From: Pusillimonas sp. MFBS29
GTDB taxonomy: Bacteria > Pseudomonadota > Gammaproteobacteria > Burkholderiales > Burkholderiaceae_B
Assembly: GCF_020687695.1 (NCBI RefSeq)
Contig: NZ_JAJEWL010000004.1
Span: 1-64,000 of the forward strand
Length of the DNA stretch: 64,000 nucleotides
Reading direction: 5' to 3'
Part shown: positions 55,301 to 63,053 of the stretch, piece by piece
Layout: each line of letters opens with the position of its first letter
Position numbering within the stretch: the first letter of the stretch is position 1
Notes under the pieces: model-generated
Seen by the model: only the letters and a program-made list of their open reading frames with translations
The model's database searches: none
What the model was told of the DNA's origin: nothing
Position numbers and translations under genes: made by a program

Positions 55301-55905
55301 AGGCCAACATCTACACCGTTAACTTGGGATTGCTCGACGAAAATGGCGACTTGACACCTGCACCTGGTGACGTAAACCTCGTCTACGCCCGCTCGCTGGT
55401 TATCACCGGCGGTGGCGACAATGGTGCAGGCGTAGTGGATTCTGTTAATCTTGGCGCACAGACCAACATTCTCAGCAATATTGACCTTTCTGAGTATGTG
55501 GGCGATGTCGCTGCGTTCACCTTGGATACTGGCGTCATCACTGTCCGTAACATAACCATTGAGTTAAATGGCTACGGTGTTGAGATCGACGAAAGCGCTA
55601 GCGCCCTTAACATCGTTACCTACGTTATCGCCGACGCCGTTGGCGGAGCAGGTAACGCCACTGATGGCTATCAGAACATTGTGAAGATCACTGGTTTCGA
55701 CGACGGTACTGGCTCTGCAATCCAAGAGGTTTCAGTATTGGACGTATCGGCACATGGTATTTCACAACTGTCTGATTTTGTGTATGACACGACTACCTTT
55801 GCAGGTGATATCGTTCTTACAAATGCAGATGAATCGTTCGCCATCCACCTGGTTGGCATTACCGGTGCTGCTGACTTGACCAACGAAAACTTCATCTTCG
55901 CTTAA
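52348..55905 (+). CDS. S-layer-like surface protein with NPDV repeats and type I secretion features
   Basis: This 1185-residue protein is very acidic, Thr/Ala/Asn-rich and has no cysteine and no N-terminal signal peptide, the usual profile of type-I-secreted S-layer proteins such as Caulobacter RsaA. Residues 5-146 contain three repeats built on YL-x2-N-x-D-x2-A ... Y/F-x2-YG-x2-EGR. RTX-like nonapeptides appear singly near residues 194 (DGGAGHDTL), 576 and 601 (GAGDDRLN), which would bind calcium. The C-terminus, HLVGITGAADLTNENFIFA, resembles an uncleaved type I signal. It has a strong -35, a structured leader and a strong terminator. SapC follows. Identity as the S-layer subunit is inference; a giant adhesin is the alternative. 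Confidence 0.8.
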   Translation: MANPYFNAVAYLQKNPDVMAAGYTVDTAEQHYLQYGANEALLGNASRNPAPYFDVAYYLDNNADLIEAGIGADGAFAHFVQYGQFEGRSPSQGLTITEEGLEAYAAANPDLQAAFDIEDPTDLTEAQQEALTSHYYQYGYYEGRPGADFEEVDPENLTLTVGIDNIVGSSADDTISGPVAQNQNGELVNTFETGDTIDGGAGHDTLNVVLTNSQGVDNLFSAPAISATVSNVEVINVRAQYGNRDIVNFSHIDAELHAGVEEYWSNNSRADLQIEDIRQLPEELTFGMRQTDPESNSNDGASFYVYFDPAQLAEDRSTSGDSSLTLTLVDNTPGADELENFPVNGIVFTLGGTEYTVQTEDALGATYAEFAANLQAALAANPDLADVTVTLNPNNSITLVDPEGEAFEPVGYTWVGNVVPSDGNLQWNMSAGAAIEDNVPVTTNVVLDAVGRTSQGGELDIGSMADGGVEVFNVSVDRDSWVSALESREYFGEGDRHLETINLTSIGANGDLAIGEYVGDARTGALDGRVENGLTDVREVLNQGFEGDLSYGVVLTADSIARYLDDAEDTVQFTYEGGNGADNITIYESDVSGDDDYAMSVDLGAGDDRLNLTIENASNVSVDGGEGSNTIAVASSHGTDADNTFAAFANFQTYEVERFADTEHDFESMQGVTAINVATLGGATNTDLINVARDADVVITGKNQTLDTNSNGFQFFGNIAIDSADVVGGDSTLGVTLQNTARLDAGLIVSGLTIGDLDGDADGIRTLNLVSAGSRDTFNVVGDLDAALVNTFNLTGTQDLFVDISAAANSTAAAGLRDALVVNGADLAGSLDLDLTGDMVSAINAASKTVTLTGTANEDDVLGLEGALAVTNNTTVTAFETVEFFTTALGPGLDTVDVTNFNGVAQYRIEETSRDFEVSGMKGNEKVWVDADATSGDTLTFIAASQANTNVLDIEYETLAGARTVELEAQDFRTIKLDLGGDVDQANIYTVNLGLLDENGDLTPAPGDVNLVYARSLVITGGGDNGAGVVDSVNLGAQTNILSNIDLSEYVGDVAAFTLDTGVITVRNITIELNGYGVEIDESASALNIVTYVIADAVGGAGNATDGYQNIVKITGFDDGTGSAIQEVSVLDVSAHGISQLSDFVYDTTTFAGDIVLTNADESFAIHLVGITGAADLTNENFIFA
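52360..52791 (+). repeat. NPDV/EGR repeats in the first surface protein
   Basis: Three divergent protein repeats of about 40-55 residues: YLQKNPDVMAAG...YLQYGANE, YLDNNADLIEAG...FVQYGQFEGR and a third with AAANPDLQAA...YYQYGYYEGR. The same repeat type, better kept, opens the protein at 59079. They could anchor both proteins to the same surface partner. Confidence 0.8.
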
Positions 55906-55944
55906 GCGAAACTGAGATTTTCAAGGAACCTCGGTTCCGCTTGC

Positions 55945-55977
55945 AAGGGACCGTGCCTTAGGGTACGGTCCCTTTTT
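55945..55977 (+). terminator. Strong Rho-independent terminator after the surface-protein gene
   Basis: AAGGGACCGT pairs perfectly with ACGGTCCCTT, extended inside by a G-T and two G-C pairs around loop TTAG, then TTT. It is 40 bp after the stop codon and 24 bp before the sapC start, so sapC receives only read-through or has its own start. Confidence 0.92.
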
Positions 55978-56000
55978 ACCTCATGTTATCGGAAGATGTT

Positions 56001-56774
56001 ATGTTCCAGAAGCTAGTTCCATTGAATCTCGATGCGCATCGAAATCTACATTTTGATGCCAAGAATAATTACAGCTTTGCCTCAAAGCTGATGGTCAGTC
56101 CCGTGGTGGCTGCCGAAGCCGGTCATATTGCTCGCGAATATGTTTTGGTATTTGCGCGTAAAACGGAAAGTCTGCCGCTGGCCTTGCTGGGTGTGGATAA
56201 AGACAAGAATGCCTATGTGGATGATAGCGGCGCTTGGCAATCTCGCTACATTCCAGCGCATGTGCGTCGTTACCCGTTCATGTTTGCCGACTCGGCTGAA
56301 AATCCGGGCGAATCCGGCAATCGCCGCTTTACCATGATGATAGACGCCGAAGCACCTCACTTTGTCGAATCTGGCGCTGAACCGCTGTTCGATAAGCAAG
56401 GTGGACCGGCACCTGTCCTGCAACGCGCTCAGGAATCTCTTAGTCACTTGCAGCGTGATCAGCTGCGCACACTCAAACTCGTTGCCCAGCTTGACGCAGC
56501 CGGGCTGCTCGAAGAGCAAGCGCTGCGCGTACAACCCAAACAAGGTGAACCGTTCGCACTGAAGGGCATGCGCGTAATTGACCCCAAACGCTTCGCCGAT
56601 CTGCCTGCTAATGCGTTGCATGAACTGCACCGCAGCGGCGCGCTGGCTCTGGCTCATGCGCACTTCATGTCAATGAGCAACCTGACCGACAGCCTGTTGA
56701 TGCCGCGCGACGCTTCTCAAGCACTATCGGGTATTGACAAAGACGGCACGATCAGTTTTGGCGGGCTGCACTGA
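56001..56774 (+). CDS. SapC family protein
   Basis: This 257-residue protein matches the SapC family (named from Campylobacter, where the gene accompanies surface-array protein genes): MFQKLVPLNLDAHRNLHF, the PVVAAEAGHIAREYVLVFAR segment near 30-50 and RYIPAHVRRYPFMF near 85. Function of SapC is not established. It has no signal peptide, so it acts in the cytoplasm or near the membrane. ATG at 56001 has GGAAG before it; a start 6 codons upstream is less likely. Its place right after the surface protein supports the S-layer reading. Confidence 0.88.
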   Translation: MFQKLVPLNLDAHRNLHFDAKNNYSFASKLMVSPVVAAEAGHIAREYVLVFARKTESLPLALLGVDKDKNAYVDDSGAWQSRYIPAHVRRYPFMFADSAENPGESGNRRFTMMIDAEAPHFVESGAEPLFDKQGGPAPVLQRAQESLSHLQRDQLRTLKLVAQLDAAGLLEEQALRVQPKQGEPFALKGMRVIDPKRFADLPANALHELHRSGALALAHAHFMSMSNLTDSLLMPRDASQALSGIDKDGTISFGGLH

Positions 56775-57782
56775 TTTAGCAGTGACAGAGGACTCTTCCT
56801 TTGAGTCAAATCAAAGAAGCACGCCACCTGTTCTATTCTGAAGCGCTGTCGAATGCAGCCTGAAAAGGTTTGCGAAGTTTCAGCGCAAATGGAAGGATAC
56901 GGTGGCGCTTACAATTTCACTGACTATCGCGCCAACTCAACCACAACAGTCCAATAAAACATCCAGCCGCCACAGCCAAGTATGACTTGATAGCTAAAGC
57001 TAATGACAATTCCGGACCCCGATTTTGTTATCGCTTTGAATTCGACTTTTATCGGCTCTTGGACTTACGGCCCACATACCGGAAGCGCTATTCCTGACAC
57101 TAAAGGCCCTAATCGGAGCGACACTGATTATTAAAGACATAATTAATTTACCGGGTGCGTTGCATCGTGTGTAACAGCTAGGCCTGCCTCGCAGTCAGCC
57201 ACATATAAATATCTCATAGAATTAAAGCGGTTGGATCAACGCTTTAGTGAACCATTTGATGGAATGGTATCGGTAATAGCTTGCCGTTCACTCGTCAGAG
57301 TCAGCCGACACAAAAAAACGGCTTCTCAATCTGCATCCAACGAGAAAGCAACGGAAGGCAACGCGCTGAAACGGAAGGCAACATTCTAGCCGATTTTTCA
57401 ATCAATACAAGGCGATGTAAAGCCCACGGCCTGCTCCCATGCAGGCGCCCGACTCTCATTTTGCACAATGCGACGGAAATCACCTCTAGACGTGAACCGC
57501 TTGATGTGAAGGTCAGCCCAGGAAAAAGGTCATTCAGTGCTGGAGGGCCGGAAGCACCTGAGAGGTGCCCAGTGGGGGGCACAAAGTATTTAGCCGGCGC
57601 TTGATTTAGGCAACCGAAGGTAATGAATAAAAGCTATGAGGAGGAACCCTGATAGTGCTGTTCAGAACCTTATGATAAAAGTAACAATAAATAATTAAAT
57701 GCTGCCTAAGACACATAAAAGAGAGGGAGAAATACCCCTCAACCAAACGCCATAAACTCAATAATAAAAGGGTTGTCAGCCG
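56775..57782. other. 1-kb stretch without convincing genes
   Basis: AT content rises here and no frame shows the codon pattern of the neighbours. Open frames of 93-107 codons at 57281-57604 exist on both strands but lack ribosome sites and any recognisable motif. A 13-bp direct repeat AACGGAAGGCAAC occurs at 57350 and 57370. A GAGGAGGAA sequence at 57639 precedes only a six-codon frame. The stretch looks like decayed or recently acquired DNA. Confidence 0.5.
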
Positions 57783-57911
57783 ATGTCACACACATTTATC
57801 CCAATGATTTTATACGGAGCAGGAGCCGCCCTAATCATAGCTTGGTGGCTGCTCGGGCGCACCGAGCCACGAGAAGATGACGTTGAGAGACCGAGCCATC
57901 AGTTCAACTAA
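57783..57911 (+). CDS. Small single-helix membrane protein
   Basis: A 42-codon frame encodes MSHTFIPMILYGAGAALIIA, continuing WWLLGRTEPRED, then a polar tail. Residues 5-24 form one membrane helix with a cytoplasmic charged tail by the positive-inside rule only weakly. GGG about 11 bases upstream is a poor ribosome site. It lies between the two large surface-protein genes. I do not recognise a family; it could be an accessory of the surface system or a chance frame. Confidence 0.4.
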   Translation: MSHTFIPMILYGAGAALIIAWWLLGRTEPREDDVERPSHQFN

Positions 57912-58022
57912 GCTCCCGAATATCTCGCCGGAAAATTTGCCAAGCGATGGTCTTTTTCCTGGGCCTGCGCAGGACAATCCTGACTGCGCGCAGGAATCTT
58001 TCATCTTTTTACAGAAGGCTGT

Positions 58023-58370
58023 ATGGCTCAAAATCTCTCGCGCAGCTTCGCGCTTGTCGTTGGACTCTCAGCCTTGAGCTTTTCTGCCTACACTCAGGCT
58101 TCACCTGAACAGTTCGCGCAGCAGTTTGCACAGGCCGGCGCAACGATACAGGCCGTTGCTGAAGAATGTGGTGACTATACACAAAGCCAGCTCAAAGAAA
58201 TGCGTAAGCAGCAGCAGACGTCTGTATCAGCAATGGGAGTTTCCGTAGCCCAATACGATCAGATGTTTGAAGCCAGCTACAACAACGCACGCACCCAAAT
58301 AGCGATGGCCAGCCCCGCGGAAAAAGCGGAAATGTGTGAGCAAATGAAGGTTGCTGGTAGCGGGAATTAA
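58023..58370 (+). CDS. Small exported protein of unknown function
   Basis: This 115-residue protein has a signal peptide (about 1-26, ending TQAS) and a mature part of about 90 residues rich in Gln and Ala, predicted helical. Two cysteines (in EECGDY and EMCEQM) could form a disulfide bridging two helices, as in small periplasmic four-helix or CHCH-like proteins. Start ATG is preceded by a purine-rich AGAAGG. It lies between the two surface-protein genes. The function is unknown; a periplasmic helper for surface-protein export is a guess from location. Confidence 0.65.
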   Translation: MAQNLSRSFALVVGLSALSFSAYTQASPEQFAQQFAQAGATIQAVAEECGDYTQSQLKEMRKQQQTSVSAMGVSVAQYDQMFEASYNNARTQIAMASPAEKAEMCEQMKVAGSGN

Positions 58371-58962
58371 TCTGCGACTTAGAACGGAGTGCTCACTTCA
58401 TTGCAGCCCCTCCAGTTGCTAACACTTTTTTTTGTCCTTAGCTCCATAATTGTCATCCCCCGTTGTAAGTCCCCCGCATTACAACCCACTTAGCCGCTGG
58501 CGAGCACAGCCCAGGCGGTGCGCTGCGCTTTCTCGATCTTTAACGGCTTCCAATAAAGGCTGACCGCCATTCGCTACAACCCTCGGCGCTATCCCGGCCA
58601 TAACGGAAGACGGCCAATGCTTGAACGTGCAAGGCGCAGGCTGCTGAATCTCAAGCGGCTGCCGTTAAGATTTCCTCAATCAGGAAATCATCCATGCAAT
58701 TACCAATATGCAGATTTATTCCACACTTCTGATTGGCTTGGGGGGACTTTTCGCCCAGTAGGCTTCAAAATAATTTTGTGCGTGCTTTCGTTGAGCACCC
58801 CCATAGTCCCTACAGCCAGACTATCCAATAGAATTCCCCACAAACTATCCGAAACAAAAACTTCGACAAACCAAATAAAAGACAAGTTTAGCGACATATT
58901 TATAATTAAATTAATTTAATGTAAATCTATGTTTTATAAGGGTTTACATACATAAACAACGC
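58371..58962. other. Gap of about 600 bp; AT-rich at its end
   Basis: No supported gene. A 100-codon frame at 58617-58919 lacks a ribosome site and motifs. The end (58895-58950) is strongly AT-rich and holds inverted repeat ATGTAAA/TTTACAT (58919-58925, 58943-58949), which may be an operator for the gene that follows. Confidence 0.45.
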
Positions 58963-58990
58963 TCGACTTTTTATTTATCGACTCTATAAT
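58963..58990 (+). promoter_or_regulatory. Predicted promoter of the 995-residue surface protein
   Basis: A perfect -10 TATAAT (58985-58990) with a -35-like TCGACT (58963-58968), 16 bp apart. TCGACT is repeated directly at 58978-58983. The leader to the ATG is about 80 nt, and AAGGAG (59066-59071) is a strong ribosome site. Confidence 0.6.
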
Positions 58991-59078
58991 CACACTGTGT
59001 TTAATATGTAACTTTACGTATTAATAAGTATCGAACTAATCTGCTACACAGCTTTCTATTGCACAAGGAGTCGCTCTC

Positions 59079-62066
59079 ATGGCCTTAGCCCCCGATCTGT
59101 TATTCAATCTTAAATGGTATCTGGACCATAACCCCGATGTCGCCGCAGCACTTGAAAGCGGAGAAATCAACGACGCCTACCAGCATTTCCTGGATTACGG
59201 CAAAGCCGAAGGGCGCAGCTCCAGTCCACTCTTTAATATCGAGCAATATCTGTTTGATAATCCCGATGTGGCCGAAGCTGTAAGAAAGGGCGAAATCACT
59301 GCCTACGACCACTTCATTCAGTACGGCGCCTCTGAGGGACGCACCCCCAGCCATCTATTCGACGAAGCGTTTTATCTGACACAAAACCCCGACGTCGCCG
59401 ATGCGGTTAACGATGGCGGCATGTCAGCCATCGAGCATTTCCTGTTGTATGGCCAAAATGAACACCGCCCCTTCAGCCCTTCCATAGACTTGGGAGCCTA
59501 TCTAGACGCCAACCCCGATATTGCCGATGCAGTAGCGGCCGGTCAAATGAGTGCGTTAGACCACCTGATGTTATATGGTGTGAGCGAAGGCCGTGATCTA
59601 GGCAATGGCGTAGACATGTCCATATTCGCAGATGACGAAACTTTCCAAGAAGCACTGGAAGCTGGCGACGTGCAAGGCGCCCTGGAACGCGTGGCCGAAG
59701 TAGCCCCATTCCTACCTACCTTCGTACCGCCAAGTAACTGGGAAGCACCCGCCGACACGCCTATACCAACAAACTTTGTACCGCCCGAAGGCACGAAGCT
59801 GGTCATTCCACCTTCCGTAGAAGTACCGCCTGGCACGGTGTTACCCGACACTTTTGAACCGCCAGTTGATACGGGCGGCGGCGATGGCGATGGCGATGGC
59901 GATGGTGATGGCGATGGTGATGGTGATGGTGATGGTGATGGTGATGGTGATGGTGATGGTGATGGCGGCGATGGCGATGGCGATGGCGATGGCGACGGCG
60001 ACGGCGATGGCGATGGTGATGGCACGCCGGTACCCAACTTTTCAGTGGTGATTGACGACGACGGTGCGGTGACTTTTGGTGGAACAGCCACCGGAGACAT
60101 CATCATGTCGGTCGCGGATGGCGTGGCGAGCTTTGCTCGCGGCTCGTTGACTGCCACGACTGCACCTGAAATGAACGACATTACGAAGATCACTGTCAAT
60201 GGCGCAACACTGCAGACTTCAGCTGACGTTGTTACTGAACTGCCGCGAATTGATCTGACAGGCGGGGCAATGCTAAAGGTAGCCACAGCCTTTAGTGAAT
60301 TAAGCAATGACACTCAACAGTTGGAAAGTGTCGATATCTCCAACGTATATGTTGGCGACAGCAACGCGCCCAGTGCAGTATGGAATAGTGTATCAACCGT
60401 CAGTGGCAATATCGCTGATAAGTTCAAGCTATTCTGGGTTACCGGCGATGAAGGGTACTATGCCGTACTTGATACAGACGATATCGCACAGAAAAAAGCA
60501 GTAAATGACGCCAATCTTGATATTAGTGTTATTTATGCTGAGCACCTTCTTGATGACAATGCCCCAATTTTCGATGTGGTACAAACGAAACGCCCGGCCA
60601 GCGGCGATGAGCCAGCCGGGCCAAATTTCGCAGTCAGGCAGCAATCGCTGCATGATAATTTGCTGGGTAACCTCAACAATGACACCATTAGTGGCCGAAT
60701 AACTAGGGGTGAGCTAACAGCACGTGTGCTTGAGCCAGAAGTAGCAGAGTTCGGTGAGCGGGCGTATCACGACGGCGTACTCACAAAAGTACACAATCTC
60801 GAGAAAACGTTAGTTTGGGATCTGGCGCACGATATTCCCCGTGACGAAGATGAAGTGACCAGCATCATCGGAGACGAGGCGTATGTCATACACGACGTGG
60901 AAAATAAGACGAGCACAGTCACAAACTACGACACTGTTCAGTTGGCAGTGACTAGCACTGGGCCGGACGATACTATTTACGTAGGTCCTGGCAACTTCCA
61001 AGAAGCAGTCAATATTGCCTCTTTGACGGGTGATGCAAGGCTTGCGGGAACCAGCCAAACCATAATCGACGCTAATGGCGGCGTATACGCAATCAGAGCA
61101 GAGGGATCTTTTACCGGCACAGCAACCATTGAAGGTCTGACTGTAATAGCCGGAACACAAGGCGGAATTGGGCAGTTCAGTAGTGCCAGCGCCGGGCAAT
61201 TTCACGTGCTGAACAATACAATAACGACATCAGAAGTATTTAGCTATACAGCGAATGGAAATTCGATACAGATTAGCGGTGCAGGCTCAACCGTCATTGG
61301 AAATACGGTAGCGACAGCCGATTACACATCAGTACGTAGCACATGGAGCACATCGGGCATTACAGTAACAAAAGAGGCCAGTAACGCTATCATCGAGAAC
61401 AATAAGGTCACGGGCCCTACCGAGATCGCCGACGGCAATAGCGTAATCGGTATTGCCGCCGACGGTAACTACTCTGGTGATGCTGGCCTGATGGATATTC
61501 AGATTACTGGAAACACAGTCACCAATATCACCTCCGGCATTTCGCTTAGCGACAAAGTAGAAGCAGAAGTTACTGGCAATACCCTTAGCAATAACGCCGT
61601 AGGCATCAGCTTGGGCACCACCTTTAGCGGCTGGTTGGATGAACTGAACATCACAATCGACGGCAATACATTCTCTGGAAACGGGAAAGCTATTTCCATC
61701 AACGATTTCGACGGCAGCGGCCAGATTACTATTCAAGGCAATATCTTTACCAGCATTGCGGACATGGAAGGCGCTATCTGGCTCAACAATGAAGGCGTTT
61801 ATACCAGCGAATCTGATATTACAATTGACTTGGAGCAATTTAGTACAGCTGCGGGCGAGCTTGCCGATAATGTTATATACACAAGCACAAAAGAGTCCGG
61901 TGCCATCTATGACCATATTACTTTCGGTGCACTAACTGACGGTCAAGTTACAGTCACATGGACCGAGGGAGCGTTCATGAATCTTGAAGTGAAACTGACT
62001 GGAGCCGCCGATTTCGATCTGAGTGAGATACAAGACTTCTTTGGTGGCACACTGGTCCCTGCATAA
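59079..62066 (+). CDS. Second S-layer-like surface protein: NPDV repeats, Gly-Asp linker, beta-helix
   Basis: This 995-residue acidic, cysteine-free protein has no signal peptide. Residues 8-175 hold four well-kept repeats of about 42 residues (YL-x2-NPDVA-x-A ... HF-x2-YG-x2-EGR). Residues 225-265 are Pro-rich. Residues 267-315 are about two dozen Gly-Asp pairs coded by GATGGC/T hexamers. About residues 330-620 are of unknown fold. About 650-900 look like a right-handed parallel beta-helix (repeats of the kind GNTVTNITSGISL, GNTLSNNAVGISL, GNTFSGNGKAISI), a fold common in surface sugar lyases and adhesins. The end, DLSEIQDFFGGTLVPA, is hydrophobic. It shares its N-terminal repeats with the protein at 52348. 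A sugar-lyase or adhesin role is possible; no catalytic residues can be assigned. Confidence 0.8.
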   Translation: MALAPDLLFNLKWYLDHNPDVAAALESGEINDAYQHFLDYGKAEGRSSSPLFNIEQYLFDNPDVAEAVRKGEITAYDHFIQYGASEGRTPSHLFDEAFYLTQNPDVADAVNDGGMSAIEHFLLYGQNEHRPFSPSIDLGAYLDANPDIADAVAAGQMSALDHLMLYGVSEGRDLGNGVDMSIFADDETFQEALEAGDVQGALERVAEVAPFLPTFVPPSNWEAPADTPIPTNFVPPEGTKLVIPPSVEVPPGTVLPDTFEPPVDTGGGDGDGDGDGDGDGDGDGDGDGDGDGDGDGGDGDGDGDGDGDGDGDGDGTPVPNFSVVIDDDGAVTFGGTATGDIIMSVADGVASFARGSLTATTAPEMNDITKITVNGATLQTSADVVTELPRIDLTGGAMLKVATAFSELSNDTQQLESVDISNVYVGDSNAPSAVWNSVSTVSGNIADKFKLFWVTGDEGYYAVLDTDDIAQKKAVNDANLDISVIYAEHLLDDNAPIFDVVQTKRPASGDEPAGPNFAVRQQSLHDNLLGNLNNDTISGRITRGELTARVLEPEVAEFGERAYHDGVLTKVHNLEKTLVWDLAHDIPRDEDEVTSIIGDEAYVIHDVENKTSTVTNYDTVQLAVTSTGPDDTIYVGPGNFQEAVNIASLTGDARLAGTSQTIIDANGGVYAIRAEGSFTGTATIEGLTVIAGTQGGIGQFSSASAGQFHVLNNTITTSEVFSYTANGNSIQISGAGSTVIGNTVATADYTSVRSTWSTSGITVTKEASNAIIENNKVTGPTEIADGNSVIGIAADGNYSGDAGLMDIQITGNTVTNITSGISLSDKVEAEVTGNTLSNNAVGISLGTTFSGWLDELNITIDGNTFSGNGKAISINDFDGSGQITIQGNIFTSIADMEGAIWLNNEGVYTSESDITIDLEQFSTAAGELADNVIYTSTKESGAIYDHITFGALTDGQVTVTWTEGAFMNLEVKLTGAADFDLSEIQDFFGGTLVPA
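59097..59603 (+). repeat. Four NPDV/EGR repeats in the second surface protein
   Basis: Repeats at residues 8-50, 51-92, 93-135 and 136-175, each with YL-x2-NPD(V/I)A, a Gly-Glu or Gly-Gln turn and YG-x2-E. DNA identity between repeats is low, so they are old. Confidence 0.85.
59879..60022 (+). repeat. GATGGY hexanucleotide tandem repeat
   Basis: About two dozen copies of GATGGC or GATGGT (a few GACGGC), with one GGC insertion that breaks the register, code for the Gly-Asp linker. Six-base units keep the frame on slippage, so linker length can vary without inactivation. The antisense frame reads as Pro-Ser repeats and is not a gene. Confidence 0.95.
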
Positions 62067-62166
62067 AGGTAAGGAGCTGACGCCGCTGTTCAACTCATCG
62101 GCATATCCGCTATGGATGGTTTCTTCTCACCCTAATTTTCAGCAAGAACCCGTCTCGTAGCAGTCA

Positions 62167-62200
62167 AAGAACCTCGCAATCCCTCGATTGCGAGGTTCTT
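62167..62200. terminator. Bidirectional terminator hairpin
   Basis: A perfect 15-bp stem, AAGAACCTCGCAATC and its complement, around loop CCTC lies between the convergent surface-protein and toxin genes. T-rich ends (TTCTT) are present on both strands. It probably stops both transcripts. Confidence 0.85.
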
Positions 62201-62294
62201 CCGCCTTATACCCCAACAAGATAATATGGCTGCCGTGTATAAGGGCGGGCTGCTCCCGCGCCCTTACACACAACACTCACCAAACCAAACACGT

Positions 62295-62708
62295 TCACCC
62301 AACCCACGGATTAAATACCCTAACCGGCAGCCCCGCAAAATCTTTAAGCTTGCGCGTAACCAGCACCAGGTCATGCTCCACTGCCGTAGCCGCAAGCAGG
62401 CTGTCAATGGCCGGTAGTGGCCGCCCCGCTGCGGCGACCAGGCGCCCCCAACGGTCGGCCACCGCGGCGTCCACGCTTAGAATACGTCCCGTAAAGAAGG
62501 TGGGAAGGTCTATCGCCAGCCAGTCCACCAGCGACTGGCGACGTGCGTCTTCAGCAACACCCTCGATGCCCTTGCGGATTTCCCCCAGCGTCAGAACGCT
62601 GAGGTACAGCGTCGTTGGCGGGCGTTTTGCGAACCAGTCCAGCACGCCGGGGTCTGGCGATTTGCGGCGCAGTTCGGAAAGCACGTTGGTGTCGATCAGG
62701 TAGCTCAA
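62295..62708 (-). CDS. PIN-domain toxin, FitB/VapC type
   Basis: This 137-residue PIN-domain RNase has acidic site residues D6 (in YLIDTNVLSE), E43 (in LGEIRKGI) and D102 (in LPAIDSLLAATA), with D80 a possible fourth. It matches the FitB subgroup by the segment WGRLVAAAGRPLPAIDSLLAATA. It would cut RNA when free from its antitoxin, whose gene lies upstream and overlaps it by 4 bp. Length and motifs are intact, so it is probably functional. Confidence 0.93.
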   Translation of the reverse strand: MSYLIDTNVLSELRRKSPDPGVLDWFAKRPPTTLYLSVLTLGEIRKGIEGVAEDARRQSLVDWLAIDLPTFFTGRILSVDAAVADRWGRLVAAAGRPLPAIDSLLAATAVEHDLVLVTRKLKDFAGLPVRVFNPWVG

Positions 62709-62953
62709 AACGCAACATCCCGCGGCAGGCTCTGGTCACGTTCCAGCGCAATGTCGTCCGTGTCGTAGAGCGGCGAGCGGCGCATAAAGTCCACCAGTGA
62801 GTCCTGTGCCTGCGACAGGCGGTTAAAGGTTTCCCGTGAAATTACAACCGCCACCGATTTCCCATGCAGGGTGATGTCTTGGGGTTGCGTTTGAGCGCGC
62901 TTTACCAGTTCCGACATGCGTGCCTTGGCTTCCTGCATTTGCCACGTCTGCAT
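62705..62953 (-). CDS. Phd/YefM-type antitoxin
   Basis: This 82-residue protein begins MQTWQMQEAKARMSELVKRA, the usual Phd/YefM N-terminal DNA-binding fold, with ITLHGKSVAVVISRETFNRL as the second strand-helix part. Its C-terminal tail (about 55-82) should wrap the PIN toxin. It is the first gene of the pair, with a palindromic operator 14 bp upstream and GGGAGAGG as ribosome site. Confidence 0.92.
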   Translation of the reverse strand: MQTWQMQEAKARMSELVKRAQTQPQDITLHGKSVAVVISRETFNRLSQAQDSLVDFMRRSPLYDTDDIALERDQSLPRDVAF

Positions 62954-62966
62954 GCGCCCTCTCCCT

Positions 62967-62989
62967 AATCTGACTATACAGGTCAGATT
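62967..62989 (-). promoter_or_regulatory. Operator palindrome of the PIN toxin-antitoxin operon
   Basis: Perfect 8-bp arms AATCTGAC and GTCAGATT flank 7 bp. A -10-like TATAGT lies inside (62978-62973, minus strand). Binding of the antitoxin or the complex here would repress the operon. Confidence 0.75.
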
Positions 62990-63053
62990 TTAACAATACC
63001 CACAACTTCCTTCAAGCTTTTGACCGGTGCAAGCTTGGTGTTATCGTACCCCC

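Noticed and set aside
57003-57134. 43-residue plus-strand frame (MTIPDPDFVIALNSTFIGSW start)
   Set aside because: No ribosome site, and other frames through the same DNA are equally open; not enough support.
57281-57604. Open frames of 107 (+) and 93 (-) codons in the 1-kb gap
   Set aside because: No ribosome site, no motif, codon use unlike neighbours; chance frames are more likely.
58617-58919. 100-codon plus-strand frame before the second surface protein
   Set aside because: No ribosome site or recognisable motif, and it runs into the AT-rich promoter region.
59543-60313. Minus-strand frame with Ser-Pro repeats
   Set aside because: It is the antisense reading of the GATGGY repeat and has no start context.
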